A stretch of 64,000 bases of DNA, from assembly GCF_018687715.1 (NCBI RefSeq), contig NC_056757.1:3075501-3139500 (forward strand). The letters run 5' to 3'. This DNA is from Carya illinoinensis (taxonomy: Eukaryota > Streptophyta > Magnoliopsida > Fagales > Juglandaceae). The first letter of the stretch is position 1. Each line of letters begins with the position of its first letter. Made by a program: the position numbers and the translations under genes. Positions 61,101-64,000 of this stretch are shown one piece after another. Under the pieces are notes generated by a model, which did not search any database, was not told the DNA's origin, and saw only the letters and a list, made by a program, of their open reading frames with translations.

Positions 61101-62817
61101 GCCTCAGAGTTTGGCGACACTATTTGCTTGGCTCCCGTTTTGTGGTCAAGACAGAAAATATTGCCACTAGTTACTTCCAAAGTCAGAAGAAACTAAGCCC
61201 AAAGCAAGCTAGGTGGCAAGACTTCTTGGCAGAATTTGATTTTGTCTTGGAGTACAAACCCGGGAAGGCCAACCTCGTTGCTGATGCACTGAGTAGGAAG
61301 GGAGAATTTTCTGCTATCACTCAAGCTCAAGGAGAGCTACTTGATGTGATCCGTGAAGGCATGGAGCATGATCCCTTAGCCAAGAACTTGGTAAGTATGG
61401 CCAAGGAGAGGAAAACTAAAAGATTCTAGGTAGAGGACGGTCTTCTCTACACCATAAGGCGGCGAATCTATGTTCCAAAGTGGGGAAACCTACGGAGGAA
61501 CCTTATCAAGGAATGCCATGATTCCTTGTGGGCTGGACATCCGGGCCAACGACGTACTCGAGCTTTGCTGGAAGTTTCCTACTATTGGCCTCAATTGAAA
61601 GATGAGGTGGAACTCTACGTGAAGACTTGTCTTGTGTGTCAACAAGACAAGGTGGAGAATCAAAGTCCTGCAAGATTGCTAGAACCACTACCCATTCCTT
61701 CTCACCCATGGGAAAGTGTGAGCATAGATTTTATAGTGGCTCTACCTAAATCCGAGGGGTGCGGTACCCTCATTGTAGTGGTAGATCGATTCTCCAAGTA
61801 TGCCACCTTTATCGCGGCTCCTAAGGATTGCTCAGCTGAAGAAACTGCAAAGTTATTCTTCAAACAAGTGGTGAAGTATTGAGGCTTACCACGGAGCATC
61901 ATTAGTGATCGGGATCCTCGCTTCATAGGAAAGTTCTGGTCAGGACTATTCAAGCTTATGGGGTCTGCCCTACATTTCTCTACCAGCTTTCACCCTCAGA
62001 CAGATGGGCAAACTGAGAGGGTGAATGCCTTGTTGGAGTTGTACTTGAGGCACTTTGTAAGTGGCAACCAATCCGATTGGGCTAAGTTATTGGATGTCGC
62101 TCAATTCTCCTATAATTTACAAAGGAGCGAATCCACAAATAAAAGCTCATTTGAGATTGTAATGGGACAGCAACCACTTACTCCCCAGTCATTGGAGACA
62201 AGCTATGCGGGGAATTGTCCAACAACCTTTAAGGTTGCTAAGTCTTGGAACGAACAACTGGATGTGACCCGCTCCTACTTAGACAAAGCAACCAAGAAAA
62301 TGAAGAAGTGGGCTGATCAGAAGAGAAGGCACGCGGAATATCGTATAGGCAACTTGGTGTTAGTAAAGATCTTGTCGAGCCAACACAAGTTCACAAGGAA
62401 GCTACACAAGGGGCTTGTACGACGTTGTGAGGGACCATTCCCAATCATCAAGAAAATAGGGAAGGTATCCTACAAGCTAGACTTACCCTCCAAGTTCAAA
62501 CTTCATCCAGTCTTCCATGTCAGCTGTTTGAAGCCTTACCATGGTGATGAAGAGGAGCCAACACGAGGAGAGTCTAAGCGTGCACCATTGGGCATAACTA
62601 CCACTTTCGACAAAGAAGTAGAAGAAATCTTGGCGGACCGTGTCATCAGGCGAAAGAGTCATAAGCCACGCTAAGAATACTTGATCAAGTGGAAGGAATT
62701 GCCCGAAAGTGAGACAACTTGGGAACCAAAGGAGTCATTGTGACAGTTTGAAAATCACATCCAAAGGTTCCATGAAGACACTGCGTCGAGGACGTCGCGA
62801 AGCTTGGTGGGGGAGAA
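58131..62817 (+). pseudogene. Chromovirus gag-pol polyprotein, disrupted
   Basis: Frame opens at ATG 58131. Gag (coiled N-terminus, then [17 protein letters not shown] capsid) ends in a zinc knuckle [13 protein letters not shown] near residue 391. The aspartic protease motif VDSGASHNF is near 463. RT carries [24 protein letters not shown] and the catalytic YLDD near 60519. The reading frame shifts by one base near 60812-60825, after [10 protein letters not shown]. RNase H and integrase continue in the new frame, with in-frame stops at 61427-61429, 61880-61882, 62672-62674 and near 62738. The integrase zinc finger ends CLVCQQDK, and catalytic-domain pieces include SIDFIVALPKS and HPQTDGQTERVN. 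A chromodomain (EYLIKWKELPESETTWEP) follows the third stop. Family members are one uninterrupted frame of similar length, so this copy is not autonomous. Confidence 0.93.
62806..62817 (+). promoter_or_regulatory. Polypurine tract of the chromovirus
   Basis: GGTGGGGGAGAA directly before the 3' LTR. Confidence 0.85.
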
Positions 62818-63251
62818 TGTCACCACCTAGATTTTTCTAGAGAATTTCCTAACCTTCTAGAAGCCTTATAGTCCTTTGTAATCTTGTGGAATTGTGTAGA
62901 GTGATCTAGAAGGGGCGTTATAGACAATTCTAGAGTAGTAATCTAGAAGGGGCGTTATAGACAATTCTAAAGTAAAAATCTAGAAAGTTCTTTACCCTTA
63001 GATTGATGACAAGTGTCATAATCCTAACCATTCTTTGTACCAAGAGTTCCCTATAAATAGAGAGGCTCTCATTTGTGTAAATCATCAAGTAATAAGAGAA
63101 ACAAGTTCTCTAGAGCATCTCTCTCTATCTTCTCTCTCTAGCTTTGTTCTCTATTGTCTTGAGTCCTTTAGAAGACTTACTTAGGAGCTTTAGGGAGAGA
63201 AAGCCTCCTAAGACCGCACGGGTCGAGTGAAGAAATTCTAAGTCCGTGACA
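62818..63251 (+). repeat. 3' LTR of the chromovirus
   Basis: 434 bp, same ends as the 5' LTR. TATA-type CTATAAATAG at 63051-63060. Most differences from the 5' LTR are transitions. Confidence 0.95.
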
Positions 63252-63406
63252 CTATGCATCATACTTGATTTTATTTTATTTTTTATTTTTTTTGCTTTTT
63301 GCTAAACTAAAGAGATTATTATATTTATCATTCATACACTACACATTTTTTAAAGAAAAAATAAATAAAAGTAAAACATCAAGTGTAGTGTAAAGATGAT
63401 GAGTAT

Positions 63407-63926
63407 AATTTTTCTTTCTCAATATGCTAATGTTTTTATTATTGGAATTATAATTTTGGACATATACTTATATCTGTTATTGTTGGGTTTATAATATTGA
63501 TTTTATTATATGTTTAAAAGCTTACAAATATTGATATTTTTTGTTATTAGGTAGTCTTATTATTTTTTCTAGATATTGTGACTACTTATAAATATAGATT
63601 TTAACTTTTATGTGAAGTTATCAGGTCACATGATGTATGCGGGACAATTCAATTTATTTATATAAAATAGGTTCAAATTGATCGTGACCCATTTATAATA
63701 AATATTAAACAGGTCAAAATTGATTTGATCATGTCATCCATTATTTAGGTAAGTCGTGTTAGGTTTTGAATAGCTTATCCACTTAGCTTAACAAATCATG
63801 TTCTAGTTGACTTATGTAGTCGAATGTTTATAACTTGATATAATATAAACAAAATATCTAAACACAAATTGCCACCTTTAAAGATCCCTCCCTCTTAGTA
63901 GAGTAGCCCTTGCTCACATGCAGAAT
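63407..63926. other. AT-rich spacer
   Basis: No gene recognised. Sequence such as CAGGTCAAAATTGATTTGATC and GTCGTGTTAGGTTTT (63600-63790), and comparable text at 57405-57600, is reminiscent of dispersed plant repeats but cannot be delimited. Confidence 0.4.
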
Positions 63927-64000
63927 TAGGGGTGAGCATTGACATGGCCGAAGTTGGATTCTCATAAATCCAACTCCAACTTCAATTTGTGTAGACTTTG
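63927..64000 (+). mobile_element. Possible hAT-like terminus running out of the window
   Basis: TAGGGGTGAGCATTGACATGG resembles the left end of the element at 5298 (TAGGGGTGTTCATCCGG). The partner end and target duplication are outside the window. Confidence 0.35.

Larger units (their letters stand above)
57670..63251 (+). mobile_element. Ty3/gypsy chromovirus, complete structure, mutated
   Basis: Two 434-bp LTRs (57670-58103 and 62818-63251) with TGTCAC/GTGACA ends are flanked by CTAT at 57666-57669 and 63252-63255. The duplication may be five bases, ACTAT, if the terminal A is shared. A primer site matching initiator tRNA-Met follows the 5' LTR and a purine tract precedes the 3' LTR. The internal order gag, protease, RT, RNase H, integrase with a C-terminal chromodomain is that of a chromovirus (Reina/Galadriel-like by size; lineage is inference). 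My hand count is about 14 differences between the LTRs, i.e. near 97% identity, so the insertion is moderately young. Confidence 0.95.
57649..63406. mobile_element. MITE family C copy interrupted by the gypsy element
   Basis: The left stump (57649-57669, TACATATTATCCTTATACTA...) plus the right part (63256-63406) together make a short element. Its joined left end parallels the reverse complement of the right end (TACTCATCATCTTTACACTA and CACTTGATGTTTTA versus CATACTTGATTTTA). The CTAT target duplication of the gypsy element lies inside its left arm. Confidence 0.5.

Overview
This is nuclear DNA from a woody eudicot-type plant. The genes have many short exons with GT/AG introns in AT-rich surroundings. 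There are Ty1/copia and Ty3/gypsy LTR retrotransposons, an L1-type LINE, hAT-like elements, several MITE families, microsatellites and a scrap of plastid DNA. The GAGATGAGATGAT-type MITE and the recurring LINE tail fit a Fagales/Juglandaceae genome, but that is impression, not proof.

Layout. 1-5266: 3' two-thirds of a SIRE-like copia element, with an open pol, two antisense coiled-coil ORFs and a 1340-bp 3' LTR. 5298-7898: hAT-like non-autonomous element with an 8-bp target duplication. 8283-13330: MAF1, the repressor of RNA polymerase III (+, 10 coding exons, 230 aa), with a tRNA-like cloverleaf and a SINE-like sequence in its introns. 13.3-18.6 kb: intergenic, with a decayed psbD fragment of plastid origin, a GC-rich block and a MITE. 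18791-19354: PADRE/DUF4228 protein (-). 22767-24605 and 26575-27641: two broken SABATH methyltransferase genes in tandem (+). 28488-40619: ALIX/BRO1-domain protein (-, 8 exons, 870 aa), whose introns hold a LINE, nested LINE tails, a MITE and simple repeats. 42819-44960: intron-less E-class PPR protein (+), flanked by repeat copies. 46204-47215: broken gene for a Lys/Ser/Asp-rich protein. 48527-51113: pKIWI502-like oxidoreductase (-, 5 exons, 294 aa). 52048-56061: mitochondrial ATP synthase beta subunit (-, 9 exons, 559 aa). 57670-63251: complete but mutated chromovirus with 434-bp LTRs, inserted into a MITE.

The host genes do not form a functional cluster. They are independent housekeeping functions: Pol III repression, endosomal sorting, organellar RNA processing, a plastid redox-type protein and F1-ATPase. 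No operon-like relation is expected or seen. The strongest candidate for something not routinely annotated is the pair of related antisense coiled-coil ORFs between pol and the 3' LTR of the copia element. Each has its own TATA-like box about 75-105 bp upstream of its ATG. All splice sites were placed by hand from reading frame and family resemblance; no search was run.
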